DNA of 64,000 nucleotides from positions 4,434,417-4,498,416 of the forward strand of contig NC_080729.1 in assembly GCF_019097595.1 (NCBI RefSeq), read 5' to 3'. The DNA comes from Hemibagrus wyckioides (taxonomy: Eukaryota; Chordata; Actinopteri; Siluriformes; Bagridae). Shown here piece after piece: positions 33,344 through 45,134 of the stretch. Both the position numbers and the translations under genes were made by a program. The notes under the pieces were generated by a model. The model was not told the origin of the DNA. It worked only from the letters and a program-made list of their open reading frames with translations, and did not search any database. Numbering within the stretch: the stretch's first letter is position 1; the number at the start of each line of letters is the position of its first letter.

Positions 33344-34074
33344 CTCGAGAGGAAAACCAACCCTATCAATCCTGTTAACTTGAATTTTTCTTAATATTAT
33401 CATTTGAAAGCTATTAGATATGCGGTGTTTGATGTGATGGATGACTGGTGATTAAATCAGATGCTGTTTTCTTCATATTTTTAAAAATGACAAAACTTTT
33501 GGGACTCATTTGCAACCCTGGGCAGACATCCCAGCTCCTCACCTTCCCTTCTCATCATTATTTATACCCCTTTAATGCCAAGCCAACCAGCATCCATTAC
33601 CTCCACCAGGACTGAGAGGATAGTGACAGAGACAGAACCCTGCTCCGGCGATAATGACTCTCTCAGATCGGACGCCGCAGACTGATGGTGACCTTTCGCT
33701 CGCTTGCCGTTTGCCCACATCACTAATCTTTAAACCAGTACTGACTGATCGCTCCACCGTTATCGATGTACTGAAAGGAGGACGAAAAAAACACAGCTTT
33801 TTCTGAGGGAGGAGTGGATCGATGGCTCGTCCTGGCATGAGAATCTGTCTCTGACGAACCTCGATTCTTGGCATTCATTTAATACTTTTTTTACCCCATC
33901 ACAGGCAACGGTGGTCACATCAAGCCAGAAAAAAGCTTTTATAGGAAAATAATCCACTTTTAAGTGTGTTTTAAAGCAGATTGCCTATGATCGCAAACTT
34001 TTGAACATTTAATAATGAAGGACCCTAGGCACTGTTTGAGAAAAAAATATTAAAACCAGTGAGAAACCTACTGA

Positions 34075-34125
34075 TCTTTCCCAAGCACTGACACTGGAGA
34101 CTCCTTCCATTAATGTTAAGCAATA
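34075..34125 (-). repeat. dispersed GGAGTCTCCAG-type short repeat, minus orientation
   Basis: The + strand shows GCACTGACACTGGAGACTCC then TTCCATTAATGTT, the reverse of the family at 20425, 30225 and 32905. Confidence 0.7.
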
Positions 34126-34324
34126 ATAAATAATAAACTCTAAACTACTAATAATCATACGCTTTTCTTGGTTAATTAACATTTATTTTAAAATCCGTAC
34201 ATTATTAGGCTTAAATTCTGTCAAGCATCCGCCAACAACATCTTTGTGAATGACTGGTTGCTATAGAAACGATGTCATATCAAAACAAACATTAATAAAA
34301 TGAATAAAGTCGTGATCTGGCTTG

Positions 34325-34503
34325 TAACAGGGATGTGGTAGCTTTGTGGTTAAGGTGTTGGACTACTGATTAGAAGGTTGTGAGTTGCGAATCCCAAGTC
34401 CACCTGCTGGGCCCCTGAGCAAGGCCCTTAACCCTCAGTTGTGTAAAAAATAAGATAAATTGTAAGTCGCTCTGGATAAGGGCCAAATGCCAGAAACGTA
34501 ACA
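34325..34503 (+). mobile_element. tRNA-derived SINE with L2-type tail
   Basis: The head has GGTAGCTTTGTGGTTAAGG (box A-like) and GAGTTGCGAATCCCAAG (box B-like). The body has GGGCCCCTGAGCAAGGCCC and TTAACCCTCAGTTGTGTAAA. The tail is GTAAGTCGCTCTGGATAAGG then CCAAATGCCAGAAACGTAAC. It is a single copy of the family arrayed at 25739-26360. Confidence 0.87.
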
Positions 34504-35152
34504 GGAACTACTGGAGGAGCTTGCGGTAATAGAAAACGAATCAACGCAGACACGATAGTGGTATAATGGTGTAAGGTCACAAACACACACCTGATGAAGC
34601 ACACACACCGTTTGGAAGTGCAAACACTGCGAGACGAGAGCACACGCACATGCTGAGCTAAAGCGCAAATGAAACTGACAGGCAATTAAAGCGTTTATCA
34701 TGTTTCAGAGGAAAAGATTCTGTTTGGGTGGTTCAGCTTGTCACAGTCGTGCTGGTTTGCAGCAGGGTTTCTCATAACACACTGGGTAAAAATACCAAGC
34801 TGGCTGATGCCACTGAAGACTTGATTTTCACCCACAGCAACCTAAATCACTGTAGATTTTAACTGCTTGTGTTTGGCTCTTTGGTCAGTAATAGATCTTG
34901 TCCATCATGCTAATATGGAAAACCTTTTTTCTCTGCTCTATAGGGACGGCTACGTTTCAACGTTTTCTTTTACCTTGTAATGTAGACCACATGCTAGATT
35001 TCGGAGGAAGTTTTTTTTGATGCTTTTGGTGGTCACATGATTCCAGGTCCAACACAGGACACCATTATGGAGGAGGAGTTCAAGTGAATTAAATCCGTTT
35101 GAATAAGTTGTCTAAAAATGTTTCCAGTTGGATGGAAAATGTAAAAATTAAT

Positions 35153-35197
35153 GAATAAATAAATAAATAAATAAATAAATAAATCTGTCTAAAAACA

Positions 35198-35236
<39 letters not shown>
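35153..35236 (+). repeat. two (AAAT)n runs with TCTGTCTAAAAACAT between
   Basis: AAAT/AATA runs at 35153-35182 and 35200-35236 are separated by a short unique spacer. The rest of 34.5-35.95 kb shows no definable feature. Confidence 0.9.
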
Positions 35237-35979
35237 CTTAATTATTAGATACAAATCTTAAAATGATTATATTAAAAAGAAAACAATTTTTAAAATTGCC
35301 ACTATAAATGAAAATATATCTATAACTACAGCCAAGTACAAATTTTATTTTGATTTATTTTTAGAAATCAAATTTTGTACGTTTGAAATGTATTTCAGCA
35401 TTTTATCATACTTAAGGTCTATGGTTGAATGTATAGAATCATCATCATCATCATCCTCTGTCTCTAAAACACACCACAGATATCAGACTGAAGATGTAAG
35501 GCAGTATCCAGCAGGACGGTCATGTGACCCTTAAATGAGGCCCCAGGGGCTTCTGGGATGTGAAGTCCACAGCATATGAAACATCCAATCATCCAATCAA
35601 CATGCAGTTTAAAAAGTAAACAGGAAAGCAGTTCTCCTGAGGCGTATTCGTTTAATATATTCTATTGTAAGGCTTTATGTGAGCAAACAGAGCTTGATTT
35701 TTATTCACCGCAAAGTCTCACAGGACTATTGGTATGCCATCCACGGGCCTAAATCTGATCTCCTTGAAAATGGAAATGCAGGAAAATGAGGGAAGTGTGG
35801 AGGTTAGGACGAGAAGTGGAGGAGAGAAGAAAGAGAGGATTTATCCAGAGTGTAGCATCTGGTGCAAGTCAGGAGTCGTTAGAGGCTCTGCCTAATGATG
35901 ACACATGGACAGAGCTTTATTTCTTCTAATGCACTGGAGTCCTCTATGACCAGCCCTGACAAGTCTGCTTGCTAATCCT

Positions 35980-36320
35980 CTGATAAAGCGTAAGGACTTG
36001 CTGGTACATAGAGCCACAGATGGATCTCTCGTATCTGTCTGTGTTGACAGATCTGTCAGCGCGCTCACCCGGCTAGCATGATGTTAGCGAAAATCTCGCC
36101 ACGTCCATTCTTCCGCTGCCGAACATGATCCTGGCCCCCTGCGTGCGGCAAGACAAGCCGCGGACACGTTTCATTTTTCATGCCTGTTAAAGGGGAACAT
36201 CTCTTTTCACACATATTCCAGCTTAAATCCCGACTCATCCCCCTTTGGGGCTGTGTTAAATCTGCTAGTGTGTGTCAAGGTCACACGTTTTGGAAGCAGA
36301 AAGCGACTGTTAATGCGCAC
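35980..36320. other. unique non-coding stretch, possible conserved regulatory element
   Basis: The stretch is non-repetitive with balanced composition, including TGTGTCAAGGTCACACG at about 36275 (nuclear-receptor half-site AAGGTCA) and GTTGACAGATCTGTCAGC at about 36045, an inverted repeat of TGACAGA that resembles paired TALE-type sites. No open frame is convincing. Confidence 0.35.
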
Positions 36321-36933
36321 CTGCAAAAAAACTGAAACACGAAGCCGTACATTTCAAGCTCAGAAGCTATTCCACCACATCTGGGCGACGTAAAAGAAAA
36401 ACGTAATAAAAAATATCCTTAACCTTAACCCCCAAAATTTATTTAAGTTAATAATAATTATAAAGAGCTGTGTATTTCTTCGAAACATATTAAAAACATA
36501 TTAGAAAAGGTCTCAGAGAAGGTTAGAGCTTCTCGTCGAGCGCTCGTCCTCGGGGCAGACACTGCGCGAGAGGCGAGCGTCTCATTACGCTGATCAGATT
36601 AATGTAAACCCATGCTTAGCCTCTACAAGTAGGTGCAGGTCAGCAAAAAAGGAAAGTCTTCAAAGAACTGCCATGATAAATAGGCGCCTGCTGACTTCAG
36701 ATCTGTTGTGAGAACGTGGCATGTCTCCAGCCTCCTGATGCTACATGCTTTAGCGCATACAAGACCAACAGAACAGCAACTAATTACTCAGATGAATGAG
36801 AGTTCATTAATCAGTTCCACAAAAGGACGTCCCGGTGTCCTCTGTCTGCCTCGGTGCTGTTCCACTGTTTGTGAGATGAATTCCTGGAGACCCGAGATGG
36901 TGCAGCAGATACAATCAATATCAACACGTTTGG

Positions 36934-37292
36934 TACAAAAGTTTTGGCACCCTAATTTACATCTAATTAATACCAAACTGTAGATTTGCTGCTGTATTCA
37001 TGGAAGATTTCGCAACGCTCATCCCAGGGTTGATTAAATGTGAGTAAAGCGTGAATCTAAGGACTTCATAGGCCTAAGTTTTACTAAGTACTGATGGGGT
37101 GCCAAAACTTTTGCTCATGCCACGTTGTGCTGCATTGTATTATGTACATGTGGGTTCAGATCAGCAAATAAAGTTAGCATGGGTTAAATTTAGCAAAATA
37201 TGTCACGTTTTATCCTTGGATTAATGTCATTTGAGGTTGAAAAGTGCAATTATTTAATATGAGAAATGGCCACGGGTGCCAAAACTTTTGTA
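36934..37292 (+). mobile_element. Tc1/mariner-like MITE with a third internal terminal motif
   Basis: The ends are TACAAAAGTTTTGGCACCC and GGGTGCCAAAACTTTTGTA, perfect inverted complements over 19 bases with terminal TA. Length is 359 bp with no coding sequence. At 37096-37113 the right-end motif occurs again (GGGGTGCCAAAACTTTTG), followed by CTCATGCC. Confidence 0.9.
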
Positions 37293-37639
37293 TTCACGTC
37301 TACACTGATGACTGGGGAAAATCGTTCAGGATAAATTCCAAGTCAGAAATATTGGGATTATTTTTTTTCAAGCCTGGAAACTAAGAATTAGTTCAAAATA
37401 ATTTTTTCATAATTTAATTTATTAACTTATAATTAATTTATTCTTTTCAAGTAAGAGATGTTCTAACATTTAACATAAACACAGCCACATGTTTATGCTA
37501 GCAGACTTCAGGTATCAACCTAAACCTACAACCACAATTTATACTTAATAAACATAGAAATTCGGAACGTTTTTTCGTCTTCCCTTACTTCTATTTAATC
37601 CTCTCTTTATTTCCATTCTCTCATCCCCAGCTCTCCTCA

Positions 37640-37830
37640 TCACCCACTTTTATTGCGCTCGATAGAGAGCATGGCGTGATTAAAACTCTAATGGAAGAGC
37701 GGTGGAATGGAGGCGGAACTTGATGGCTTTTAGTCATAATTATTTTCTTCATTACGTTCATCGGGGGCTAAATTGAAAAGTCCTGAATAGCACCAGGGAA
37801 AGGAATTCTTCTCTCATTCCTCCTCCTCCT
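37640..37830. other. unique non-coding stretch, possible conserved element
   Basis: Non-repetitive sequence with TTTTATTGCGCTCGATAG and TAGTCATAATTATTTTC. It resembles conserved non-coding DNA only by texture. It is followed by CTCCT-rich sequence. Confidence 0.3.
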
Positions 37831-38427
37831 TCTCCTCCTCCTTTCTTTTTTATCTGTTTGATTGCTTAATAGCTGGGCTTCTGTAATTGTAGCATGTGCA
37901 CTCATTTCTTTTCATCCCCCTCTATCTGTAGCGCTCTTTATCTCTCTTTCTATATCACTACTTGTCTCTGGACAGATTTTGCTCTGCCCTCCTTTTATTT
38001 TAGATTTATTGAAAAAAAAAAGAGAACCATTTCCTTTTTCCTTGACTGTTTTTTAAAGATTATACAGACATGGGTTGTAACTGAAGGCCTCTTTTGCTAT
38101 CAAGAATGGAAGGAGGACAGAAGGATTGGTTGTATGGCGACACAAAGGGATGCGATTGTGTTAAAAGCGAGGCCGCACGTGTGTGTCGCTGGGTGTGTGA
38201 GCCGGCAGCTGAGGGAAGCTTGTCTGTCCATGACAAATAAAACATCTCAGACACACCCGCCTTAGCAAACTTACTCGGATTTTACACGCCGTGAGCCAGG
38301 CAAATCTATCTGAATCCCTGTGAGTTGTGTAGCGCTTTAATTCTGGGATTTGGGATCTAGAAATTATAAATCATCTTAGAAGAGCAGAATTTGTCTCTTT
38401 TAGCCGTTTATAGTTACATTTAATGTT

Positions 38428-38475
38428 GTGAGAAACCCTGGAACTGGAGACTCCTTCCATAAAAGTCAAATTAAC
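38428..38475 (-). repeat. dispersed GGAGTCTCCAG-type short repeat, minus orientation
   Basis: The + strand shows GGAACTGGAGACTCCTTCCA followed by TAAAAGTC. Confidence 0.65.
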
Positions 38476-38555
38476 ATATTATTAGGATTGCTGGGAATAT
38501 GGCAGAATGAGCTTATAATAAACCTGCGATAGTCAGAACCAGTGTTAGCGATACT

Positions 38556-38557
<2 letters not shown>

Positions 38558-38586
<29 letters not shown>

Positions 38587-38780
38587 TTCTATATTCATAT
38601 CAACAGATATCATTGAACTGTTTTTAAAGACTGCATTTAAAAAAAATTATTTATTTATTTCATTTCATTTAGTATATTATTTTACATTATTTTATTTTAT
38701 GTACAGCCAATTCCATTGTATTTAATTTAATTTACATACAGTTATTTTATTTTATTTTATTTCATTTTATTTTATTTAAA
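38558..38780 (+). repeat. (AAT)n and (TTTTA)n microsatellites
   Basis: AAT run at 38558-38585 and TTTTA-like runs at 38690-38780 in AT-rich sequence. Confidence 0.85.
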
Positions 38781-39029
38781 AACAACCCTTTTTGGCTCTA
38801 TTCTTATTTGACTCTATTTGTACAAACACAGACAGTTACATATGACCAATAAAAAAACTGAATCGGACACTTGACCAATCTGACCAATTATCAATTCTGA
38901 CCAATCAGAATCAACAATTTCTCAGTGCTGTTTAACAAAACACTGTCATTTACCGGAATGATAAAGCTCTATCTGTTTGTGTTTCTGCATTCAGGCTGCA
39001 GTGAGAGACACATCGAGCTGACCGTAGCC

Positions 39030-39210
39030 TGAACTGTGCGTGTGTGTGTGTGTGTGTGAATCTGTGCTTTTATACACCACTGTTAGTGTGTGTGTGAGTT
39101 TGTGTGTGTGAATCTGTGCTTTTATACACCACTGTTAGTGTGTGTGTGAATCTGTGCTTTTATACGTCTCTGTGAGAGTGTGTGTGTGTGTGTGTGTGTA
39201 TGTATGAGTG
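39030..39210 (+). repeat. three-copy minisatellite in a TG-rich context
   Basis: GAATCTGTGCTTTTATACAC starts three units at about 39058, 39110 and 39148 (the third reads TATACGTC), separated by TG runs. The flanking GT runs are microsatellite. Confidence 0.85.
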
Positions 39211-39591
39211 TGTGCCTGTGCTTGTCTCAGGGCTTGTCATCAGCTCAAAGAAACGGCTCTGTTTATTTAAAGTGTGCTCGAACAAAGAGCCTCACAAAAC
39301 ACATTGGATGAAATTTCGAACGGTAGGAAAAGTTGAAAAAATACCAGTAATATTTTACAACTCGGAAAATATGAGGACTGTAATAAAAAACACAGACTCT
39401 TTTACTTTCTCCGGTTATGAATTGCAGAAAGTACAAGAACTTCTGGTACCTAAAAACTTTTTATATATATACTTAGTACTGAACATAACAGGGATCATGT
39501 GATGTGATGTTCATGTCAAGTCAGGTTAATTAAAAAATACTGTACTGTGTCTCTAGAACATGATAACTTATTGCAACATCTATGTGACACC

Positions 39592-40004
39592 CTAGGTGCA
39601 TCCGGAATCACAAAAGAAGTGCCTGTATGACTGAATATTGGACACTTCATTCATAGCACTTATGCTTATGTAGAGGAAAAGGGGCGGGGCTACCAGTTGC
39701 TGACACTGGATAAAACATTTTCAAGATGGCCGAGGACACTCTGGTGGACGAGACGTTTTACAAACGTGTTTTAAATTAGCTCACGCACGTTGTGTGACTT
39801 ATTATTCAGCATCTCAAAAAACCCATTATATTCACGCTACTGTAGCAGCGTCACATTACGTTGCGTTTGGCGTCATTCGGCATCAACTGGGAAATTTCCA
39901 GTTTGGGAAATTTCCGTTAGTGATCCGTGTGAGACGACTCAAGATGCAAGACGCTAGATGCTAGTGTGTAGTGTGTAGCATATCATTTGGGATGCAGCCC
40001 TTGC
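39592..40004. mobile_element. candidate non-autonomous DNA transposon
   Basis: The left end GGTGCATCCGGAATCAC resembles the right end in reverse (GGGCTGCATCCCAAATGAT), as imperfect inverted termini about 410 bp apart. The interior has TGGGAAATTTCC repeats and no coding capacity. I found no clear target duplication, so superfamily and exact ends are uncertain. Confidence 0.4.
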
Positions 40005-40852
40005 TTACAACATGTGTGTGTGTTGCATTTTTCAGCTTTTCTCACAGTGCTGCTGAATTCTCGATTCTGATTGGTCAGAAGCTCTGGATTCATTTTGTTA
40101 GGCTTGTTTTGTGGTCGAAAAACTTGAATTCTCACAAATCTTGGAATGTAGGATGTGACTGGAGTCTTTAAAATGAACATTCGAACAAAATTATTGCGTA
40201 TTATTTTTGCATATTTGACAAAAGTCGTAACAAAAAAGTGCTGACCCCGCCCCCTAACCTTAATCTGGACGATTTTAAGTCTGACTAACTTATAACACAG
40301 TTGTGTTGATTTGTGTTGTTACAGAAACAAGCTAATAAACACCTGAAATGCCAGGAAATGCCATTAATACCTCATTTATTTTAGAAATTCTATTGTCTTT
40401 CATCACTTTTTTTTTAAACTCGTTCAGTGAGACTCAAACAATGGTCACTGATATATCCAAACCAGACCTATAATGATTTCTAAAGCTAATTAATGAAATA
40501 TTCATAAAGAAGCAGAAACCTTATCGCATTTGTGTTTACTATCCAGCTCCATGTGCCTTATCAGCGGTTACTGTTTCCCGAAATCCCACTCATACGTTCG
40601 TGCCAAGGGTTGGCACCAAAGCTTGAAATGTGATACCTGCACATGTCCAAGTCCTTTCAGCCACAGGATTTCAGACCACAGGCATATTTTAGGAAGAAAT
40701 AAAATAAAAAATATCTCCTGACCAGATGTCACTGTAGCTGTTGACTTCACTACATTGATGGCGCGAATTACACAACGCATTTATTGACCATGTGATTCGT
40801 TTTCATAAGATTTCATAAATGATATGTTTTTTTATTGAAAGTCAGCATTTAC

Positions 40853-41505
40853 TTATGGTGGTGGAGGTGATGATGGTGGAGGTGATGGTGGTAGTGCTAG
40901 TGATGGTGGTAGTGGGGGCAGGAGGTGGTGGTGAGGGTGGTAGTGATGGTAATATTAGTGCTGGTGGGGATGTTGGTAGTGGTGATGGTGGTGGGGGGGG
41001 AGGTGATGGTTGTGGGGGTTGGGGTTGATGGTGGTGGGGGTTGGGGTTGATGGTGGTGGTGTGGTCAGAGGTGATGGTGGTGGTGGGGCTGTAGGTGATG
41101 GTGGTGGGGGTCGGAGGTGATGGTGGTGGTGGTAGTGGTGATGGTGGTGGTGGGTTTCGGAGGTGATGGTGGTAAAGGTATTGGTAATGGTGATGGTGGT
41201 GGTTATGGTGGGGGTTGGAGGTGTTGGTAGTGGTGATGGTGGTGGGGGTTGGAGGTGATGGTAGTGGTGATGGTGGTGGGTTTCGGAGGTGATGGTGGTG
41301 GAGGTGTTGGTAATGGTGGTTTGGGTCGGAGGTGATGGTGGTGGAGGTGATGGTGGTGTAGGTGTTGGTAGTGGTGATGGTGGTGGGGGTTGGAGGTGAT
41401 GGTAGTGGTGGAGGTGTTGGTAATGGTGGTGATGGTTTGGGTCGGAGGTGATGGTGGTGGAGGTGATGGTAGAGGTGGTGCTGGTGATGGTGATGGTGGA
41501 AAGGC
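40853..41505 (+). repeat. (GGT/GAT)n compound trinucleotide array
   Basis: GGT, GAT and GTA units are mixed with recurrent GGGTTGGAGGTGATGG and GGTTTCGGAGGTGATGG sub-units. The opposite strand gives Pro/His/Thr-rich open frames of up to 263 codons that are artefacts. The array directly abuts a LINE 3' fragment on its right. Confidence 0.95.
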
Positions 41506-41509
41506 AAAA

Positions 41510-42080
41510 ATGGTGGAAAAAATGAAGAGGATTGTGGACAATTACAAACAGTAGACTACAGAGAAAGGTACAAACAGTCCTTCTTGCCCACTGCTCTCCG
41601 ACTCTACAGTGAGTCAACACAGAGGCTGGGAAACTATGTGGACACTGGAGATAATGGACATGCCTACTGATTTTGCATACACAACAACTACACTGGATAT
41701 TACACAACTTCTTTTTACATGTTTTTACACACACACACACACACACACATTATTTAGGGTTATATTAATGATCACTGAACATGCTTATACACACATCACA
41801 CACATCTAACCTTCCAGGTTGTAACATTTTTCCTACAGTTCTTGCTCGTTATACAGAAATCTCAGCTTTATTCTCAGAGAGTTGTGTATTTTTCTTATTT
41901 GTGGTTTGGTGTGAGTTTATTGTGCAGTTTAAAGTCTTGTGCTGCTCCTGTGTTGAGTCCTAGTTTCTCCCTGCTGCATGTGTTTTGTGGCTGCTGTGAC
42001 ACCAAATTTCCACTTGGGGATTAATAAAGTACTCTCTACTCTACTCTACTCTACTCTACTCTACTCTACTCTACTCTACT
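41510..42080 (+). mobile_element. 5'-truncated non-LTR retrotransposon (L2-type) with 3' tail
   Basis: The fragment carries the last codons of a reverse-transcriptase ORF2 (41560-41670), a 3' UTR interrupted by a CA microsatellite (41727-41750), then ACTTGGGGATTAATAAAG and a (CTCTA)n tail at 42027-42080. The GGATTAATAAAG-plus-short-repeat ending is typical of fish L2/Maui-like LINEs. Confidence 0.85.
41560..41670 (+). pseudogene. C-terminal ORF2 fragment of an L2-type LINE
   Basis: The frame ends at TGA 41668-41670 and reads RERYKQSFLPTALRLYS, matching the conserved RYKxSFxPxAxRLxN block at the end of L2-like ORF2 proteins as I remember it. It is 36 residues of a protein normally near 900-1000, so this is a dead-on-arrival copy. 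Confidence 0.85.
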
Positions 42081-42265
42081 TTAATCTACTTTAACTCTAC
42101 TATACACCAACTATAATCTACTCTACTCTATTCAAATTTAATCTACTTCATGCTAAGTCTACACACTTAAGTCTTCACTTTATACTAATGTCACAAAAAA
42201 TGGGTGAATTTTAGCAAACACACAACCTTTCTTCTCAATAACACCTGACTCTTAGCCAAGCTGAG

Positions 42266-42267
<2 letters not shown>

Positions 42268-42328
<61 letters not shown>

Positions 42329-42680
42329 TTTTCTCGTTCAGTCACTTTTTGTTAAATAAGGCAGACTCCTCTGAACAGCCAGCAACTGGCTATAAGAGGA
42401 AAAGTGATAGAAGGAGGAATGTGTAGGAGAAGAAGGAATGAAGAGTGTAGACAGGAGAGAGAGAGGGAGGGAGAGAGAGAGAGAGAGAGAGTGAGAGTGA
42501 GGGAGTGACAGATTGCGACACTGAATTCCATTCTCGGTGTGTTTTGAAAGGGAGCTCTGGGTCACAGTGTGTCAGCATGCCAATGTCCATATTTGTGTCT
42601 GAATGTTAGTGTGTGTAGCTGGACGACTGTCTGATCTCTGTGCAGTGGTGACACACACACACACACACACACACACATAC
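42268..42680 (+). repeat. (GA)n runs and (CA)n run
   Basis: GA at 42268-42328, GA at 42455-42506, CA at 42651-42677. The intervening sequence is unremarkable. Confidence 0.9.
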
Positions 42681-43184
42681 TCGCTCTCTCTCTCTGAGGT
42701 AAAGAGTGGGATTAGTTCAGCTCCATTGGGGCTTGCTCCATCTCTCGGCTCTCTGTTATTTATTTGACTCGGGGACTTACACGGCTCACATTTCAGCAAT
42801 ATCGTTCAGCTACGACAGCACAACTCGCATTACGGTTTAGCCCGTGCCCCAGGTCAACTCTGCTCCCCATCCTGATAGCAAATCCTCTTGTCAGATCCAT
42901 AGACACTGCTTATGACCGGATTTGCAAAGATTTTGACTCGACCCTGGTGTCATATCTGTGTATGAATTCAATATTTATCCTTTATCCAGACAGGTTTATG
43001 CTAGCGAATACAAGGACCCAGGGAAACCTTACACGGAACTGTCACTGTCACACTTTCTTGACCACAATAAGTTTGTTTGTCTTGCGTGCACCATTAGCAC
43101 TGATACAGTACAAAGAGTGTCTCTGATTGGTTGTTCCAAGCCACTTGTTGTTTTATCTGGTCAGGATTTATGATTGATAACGGA

Positions 43185-43345
43185 TCCTATCCAGAGAACA
43201 CAGTGGGAATCCACCCTGGACACACTTTCACCCCTGCGGGGCAATTTAGACTAGCCATTTGCATGTTTATATAGTAGGTGGAATGAAACCAGAGGACCCT
43301 GGGCAGCATGGCCAGGTTTGACCTCCTTAGGATCTGATGATCGAC
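43185..43345 (-). mobile_element. probable degraded SINE-like fragment
   Basis: The + strand TCCACCCTGGACACACTTTC, GGGGCAATTTAGACTAGCC and GGTGGAATGAAACCAGAGGA read in reverse as the GGTTTC...CTAAATTGCCC...CAGGGTG order of the 33105-33343 family, strongly diverged. Confidence 0.55.
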
Positions 43346-43399
43346 TCTTCTAGAAGCTTCTTTGCAATTATAACTACAAACTAGCCTTTTCATAAAGTA

Positions 43400-45130
43400 G
43401 CTAGCTAAGAAAAAGTAGTCTAGGACGAAAAAGTTTGTTATTTTTTATTTATTTATTTTTAATGACACGGTATAAATCAGTTATCCAAACTCCAATCTAA
43501 AGGCTAAAAGCCACCCAGGGATCCACCAGAGATTTGAACCCACAACTCGCATAAGTCATAAGCCATAACCGTACATACATCGACTTAATAGCGTGGGTGT
43601 TAATAGCATGGGCCATATCCTGTCCTCAGGTCTCATGCTGGTGTCCTGTGAGGAGACTCTATTAAGGCGAAATCTATTAATATGCCGCTTCATTTTACTT
43701 CACTGCTTTACATGCAGAAAAAAAATGTTCTCTCTTTAACATTATGCCTCTGTTGGATATATAAAACGCATCATTTCTCCAGCATATCATCTTATGAACG
43801 TCATTGAAATTCGTCCGTACGACACCCTGTACCGTGTATCCTTTCTTTTAAGCCGTAAGTGCGAAGCTGTAAAAGAGAAACTCTCGAACCAAACGTCCTT
43901 CATATAACGAGTGGTGTCGGTTTTTTCTTTTAGACGTAACTACGGTAGCAATAAGAGTCTGGGTTAAGCAGATAAGCAAGGATTAGGATTCATAACAGTG
44001 CTGAGACGCCACTTCTCTTCTTTCTTCTCTCGTTTCTTCTCTCTAAACACACCGTCTAACTAATACTACGCTACCCAGGGACGGGTTATTCTCTCATGTG
44101 TGGAATCCTGTGGTAAAGTTCAACAGCTATTAAAGAATAAGTATGACCACAAAATATAGGAGGTCTCTAGTAGCTGACCTGCACATGAGGAAGAAGAAAT
44201 CCTTTCTTTCTTCTTTCTGACGTATTTCATTCACTCAAAAATAGCAGTCTAACAGTATACGAACCGGAACCTTGGGGTGCTGATTCACGACTGGGGATAA
44301 AACTAAAAATACGCAGCTACTCTAAGATATTAATTTAACATAGAACAACCATAAATCTTCCAAATAGCAATCAGTATAGAATCTGTAAAAGCATCCATTC
44401 ATACATTTCACCATGAAAACTTTCTGACCAATCAGAATTGACGATTATCGATCTCGATCTCTTCAGTTCAGACCATTAAAAGTACCCTTTCTTCTCTTTC
44501 AGTTATAAACAAATGTCACAGTTAGCTAGGCACAATATTAATCACACATTATCTTGTTATTAAGACTTTAGAAATATGCTCTAACCCTGCACACCTCTGG
44601 GAATAAACTGCCTAGGTAGGCAGATTTTATTAGGCAGCATATGCACCCCTGGGATAAAAGCTGTCGCATTGGGAACGCAGCATCAGGACAGCTGAATCGG
44701 ACGTTATTTTGGCAGCATTCTACACGTCCTTCCACGGAAAAAGTGGAAAATGATGCGCAGAACTGGGTTTCTGATAAAGCTGAAAAATATCCAGAATGCC
44801 AAGCATGAATGCAAGGTTTATTTCAGGATATGCCGCTCAACACGGACACGCACCGGCAAATATATGCTGAATAATCAATTATTTAGCATGTATTTTTTTT
44901 TTTTTTTTTTTAAATTTGAGAAAGTATCAAAATGAACATAGTACATGCAGATACAGAGCTGGCAGCATGCTACAGCTAACAAAATAAAATCCAGAAAATT
45001 CTAGAAGGAATTTTGCCACAGAAAAATATGACTTTAAGTAACAGTGAGAAAACATTGAGGCAAAAGTCTGTGAACTTGAGGCACACCACCGCTAACTTAA
45101 AAATTAGCAGCTCTTCTAATCCCGATCACT
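43400..45130. other. intronic stretch, nothing definable
   Basis: Mixed AT-rich sequence with a poly-T run at about 44892-44911. I saw no exon, RNA gene or transposon terminus. Confidence 0.6.
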
Positions 45131-45134
45131 TGGT

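Noticed and set aside
34325..34400. Possible tRNA gene
   Set aside because: Same reasoning: it is the head of a tRNA-derived SINE with an L2-type tail.
40842..41746. Minus-strand Pro/His/Thr-rich open frames of up to 263 codons
   Set aside because: Translation of the GGT/GAT array and an adjoining LINE fragment.
42764..43126. 120-codon plus-strand open frame
   Set aside because: No recognised domain. Partly adjoins a degraded SINE-like fragment.
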